Assembly: GCA_013140605.1 (NCBI GenBank) | Contig: JABFSL010000080.1 | Coordinates: forward strand, 1 to 63,196 | Origin: Anaerolineales bacterium | GTDB lineage: Bacteria > Chloroflexota > Anaerolineae > Anaerolineales > Villigracilaceae | Length of the DNA stretch: 63,196 nt | Direction of reading: 5' to 3' | Shown: piece by piece, positions 61,203 through 63,196 of the stretch | Layout of the letters: every line of letters starts with the position of its first letter | Position numbering within the stretch: position 1 is the stretch's first letter | Translations under genes and position numbers: made by a program | The notes under the pieces: model-generated | Databases searched by the model: none | What the model was told of the DNA's origin: nothing | The model's input: only the letters and a program-made list of their open reading frames with translations

Positions 61203-62267
61203 TTACCTCTCTATACTAACAATTCCACCAATCGCATTCATCTTCAATGTCCATACACTTCCGATCTCGAACTGCTGAAATTCAGTCATTGAATCAGTTG
61301 AGTACGATTCCTGTCCATGGTCAGTGTTAAAAATAACAGTCAATGTTTCTGAAGATGATCCTACGCGCTGATCGCTGGAAACGTTGGGGCTTTCATAAAT
61401 AGGATAGAGATCATTACCTTCCAATGTGTAAGTCTGGATGGTCGTCCACTCGTCCACAGTGTAATCGCAGTATTTAGTGCTCTCCGTGTGACATTCCTGA
61501 ACCACTTCCGCAAAGCCATTGCCTTTGTCAATGGTTTTCTCTTCGCATATTTCCTCGGTTTCATCGTGGCATGATACGTTTTTTGCGTCAAAAGGTGGAT
61601 CCCCGCTTTCGTTCGTGTGATTAACCTCCTGAAGTTCTTGCACCGGCACGGATGTTTGCCAGCGCACTTCCCCCACAGTCCCGGTTAAAGTTTTGGATGG
61701 CAGGGCAAAGATCATTACAACAGCAATGCAGCAGATCAACAAAAATGCGCCAATGCCGCCGAACAACAACCAGTTTGTTTTCTTCTTCGCTACATTCACT
61801 GGCACTGGTGCGGCTTGTGCGGAGCTTGCAGCCGCTTGAGCTTGAACAGTTGCTGCTCGTGGTAATGGCGAACCGCATTTTGCGCACATGCGCTCACTGC
61901 CCGGGTTCTCGGCCCCGCAATTCGTGCAGGTGACAACTTTCGGCGCAGCGGGAGCCGCCTGCAATACCTGTCCCGCCGCACGCGCCTTGCCTTCCTTCAA
62001 ATCCGCGCCGCACTGCGAGCAGGTTGACGCAGTCGCCGGGTTGCGCGTACCGCAGAATCCGCAGTGAATATCCGCGCCCGCTTTGGCAACTTCGACAACT
62101 TTTTCATCTGTGATGATCTTCTCATCCGCCGCGCGATGAAACTGCACATTATCCGGTTGTGGCGCGCCGCAATTTTGGCAGGTCTTGACCGGGCCGGGAT
62201 TGCGCCCATCACAATTCGGGCAGACCCATTCAAGTTGAACAAAACCTTTGCTTTCTTTTCTAGCCAT
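61203..62267 (-). CDS. Triple zinc-ribbon single-pass membrane protein
   Basis: 354 residues. Three zinc-ribbon units, each with two CxxC pairs: WVCPNCDGRNPGPVKTCQNC, IHCGFCGTRNPATASTCSQC and VTCTNCGAENPGSERMCAKC (about 14-130). An Ala/Gln-rich linker, one membrane helix (about 168-190) and an outer domain of about 165 residues with Cys residues in NVSCHDETEEICEEK and VQECHTESTKYCDYTVDEWT, which may form disulfides. No known family was recognised for the outer domain. SD AAAGGAGTGAG. Function unknown. Confidence 0.75.
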   Translation of the reverse strand: MARKESKGFVQLEWVCPNCDGRNPGPVKTCQNCGAPQPDNVQFHRAADEKIITDEKVVEVAKAGADIHCGFCGTRNPATASTCSQCGADLKEGKARAAGQVLQAAPAAPKVVTCTNCGAENPGSERMCAKCGSPLPRAATVQAQAAASSAQAAPVPVNVAKKKTNWLLFGGIGAFLLICCIAVVMIFALPSKTLTGTVGEVRWQTSVPVQELQEVNHTNESGDPPFDAKNVSCHDETEEICEEKTIDKGNGFAEVVQECHTESTKYCDYTVDEWTTIQTYTLEGNDLYPIYESPNVSSDQRVGSSSETLTVIFNTDHGQESYSTDSMTEFQQFEIGSVWTLKMNAIGGIVSIER

Positions 62268-62327
62268 CTCTCACTCCTTTAATATTTTGTGAGTGTACAA
62301 CAGAAAAGATTTTACATCATAATGATT

Positions 62328-63196
62328 CTATTGCGAGATGTCGTGCCATTTTAATATCTCGTGGATGCGGGATTCGTGGTCCACGTCTGCATAAGGCGAC
62401 GGGTCGTTCGCATCTTTATTTAACTGTGAGTTGGTCAATGCGTCGAAGACAGCCGCCGCCCCGTGAGAGACGTTGTGCGGGTCATAGCCGCCTTCGAGCA
62501 CAAAGACAATTTTGCCGTCACAATATTCCTCGGCGATCTCGACCAGCTTCTTCGACATGTTGTAATATCCGCGCGTGGATAATCCCAGCGAAGTGATCGG
62601 GTCATTCCAATGCGCATCGAATCCCGCCGAGATGAACAACATCTGTGGACGAAATGATTCAACAATTGGCTTGAATATTTCATCTGCAACGCGCGCATAA
62701 GTTTCATCGCCAGCATGTGCCTCCAACGGCACGTTGACAATGCGCTTCTTCGCACGCGGCGCATCTTCGATCCAGCCTGTGCCGGGATAAATTCCCCATT
62801 GATGAGTTGATATAAAACCAACGCGTTCTTCATTTAGGAACGCAGCCTGAGTCCCATTGCCGTGATGCGCATCATAGTCAATGACTATCACACGCTGGAG
62901 TCCATTTTGCAAAGCTTCACGCGCGCCAATGGCAATATTATTGAAGATGCAAAATCCCGTGGCGCGGTCTGGTTCCGCATGATGCCCCGGCGGGCGGACA
63001 ATGGCGAATGCATTTTTCGCATTCCCATGAATCACCGCGCGCGTACATTCGACCACGCCGCCAGCCGCCAACAATGCATCCTGATACGATGTCTGCGTGA
63101 TGTAAGTGGGGGCATGGTCAATGATGCCCGGGCCTTCCTTGCATACCTCTTCAATCGCCCTGATCAATTGCGGGTGATGAACACGCGCAACCTGCT
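62328..63196 (-). CDS. Histone-deacetylase family protein, 5' end beyond the window
   Basis: About 289 residues are seen; the open frame continues through the window edge (VARVHHPQLIRAIEEV upstream of the first Met), so the start lies outside. Class II HDAC/acetylpolyamine-amidohydrolase signatures: FAIVRPPGHHAEPDRATGFC, VIVIDYDAHHGNGTQAAFLN (metal Asp and His), MLFISAGFDAHWNDPITSLG and VFVLEGGYDPHNVSHG. It probably deacetylates small acetylated compounds (acetylpolyamines or acetoin-related) or lysines in proteins. The polyamine genes are 34 kb away, so no link is claimed. Confidence 0.9.
   Translation of the reverse strand, partial: QVARVHHPQLIRAIEEVCKEGPGIIDHAPTYITQTSYQDALLAAGGVVECTRAVIHGNAKNAFAIVRPPGHHAEPDRATGFCIFNNIAIGAREALQNGLQRVIVIDYDAHHGNGTQAAFLNEERVGFISTHQWGIYPGTGWIEDAPRAKKRIVNVPLEAHAGDETYARVADEIFKPIVESFRPQMLFISAGFDAHWNDPITSLGLSTRGYYNMSKKLVEIAEEYCDGKIVFVLEGGYDPHNVSHGAAAVFDALTNSQLNKDANDPSPYADVDHESRIHEILKWHDISQ

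Noticed and set aside
1-63196. CRISPR array
   Set aside because: No run of regularly spaced identical repeats was found; the repeats seen are dispersed palindromes.

Overview
The gene content (histidine operon in the order hisG-D-C-B-H-A-F-I-E, CUT2 sugar importer, many lipoproteins with an LxAC lipobox, abundant palindromic intergenic repeats, no LPS or outer-membrane genes) suggests a chromosomal segment of a Chloroflexota bacterium, most likely class Anaerolineae. This is an inference from gene families, without a marker gene.

Layout. 0-2.4 kb: a TVP38/TMEM64 membrane protein and a DUF3179 lipoprotein. 2.8-12.3 kb: a sugar-uptake locus. A REC-HTH-REC response regulator lies divergent from an unusual ABC-ATPase/histidine-kinase fusion; then come an IS element, a ChvE-like binding lipoprotein made of two nearly identical tandem domains, the GguA-type ATPase and the GguB-type permease. 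12.9-24 kb: an accessory array of small genes all on the minus strand (SnoaL, DinB, GNAT, alpha/beta hydrolases, monooxygenase-like, SDR, glycosyltransferase, CPBP protease, MocR regulator). Several carry frameshifts or deletions. 24.4-28.5 kb: a polyamine cassette (agmatine deiminase, N-carbamoylputrescine amidase, PotD-like lipoprotein) divergent from a TetR regulator, with two matching palindromic operators over both promoters. 28.8-37.4 kb: the histidine operon, preceded by a His-rich leader peptide and an attenuator terminator, and ending with a HAD-family protein that may be the missing histidinol-phosphatase. 37.5-42.2 kb: a Uup-type ABC-F gene and an AlgI/AlgX-like acyltransferase pair bracketed by an 83-bp perfect direct repeat. 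43.1-49.0 kb: a dlt-like envelope-acylation operon: 38-residue DltX-like peptide, MBOAT, two SGNH proteins, acyl carrier protein and fatty-acyl-AMP ligase. 49.1-63.2 kb: a lipoprotein, a polyprenol/phytol-kinase-like protein, a PIG-L deacetylase, an ABC-2 exporter with two permeases, a giant multi-PAS hybrid kinase, DUF1801, a flavoprotein, a zinc-ribbon membrane protein and a histone-deacetylase-family gene cut by the window end.

The strongest candidates for undescribed biology are the dlt-like operon that uses an acyl-AMP ligase and ACP instead of the D-alanine enzymes, the ABC-ATPase/kinase fusion beside a CUT2 sugar importer, the double-domain ChvE, the his attenuator, and a dispersed conserved element found three times (12.9, 24.3 and 28.6 kb). 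Several families of palindromic repeats lie between genes and in a few cases supply the last codons and the stop of a gene. All calls were made by reading the sequence; no database search was run.
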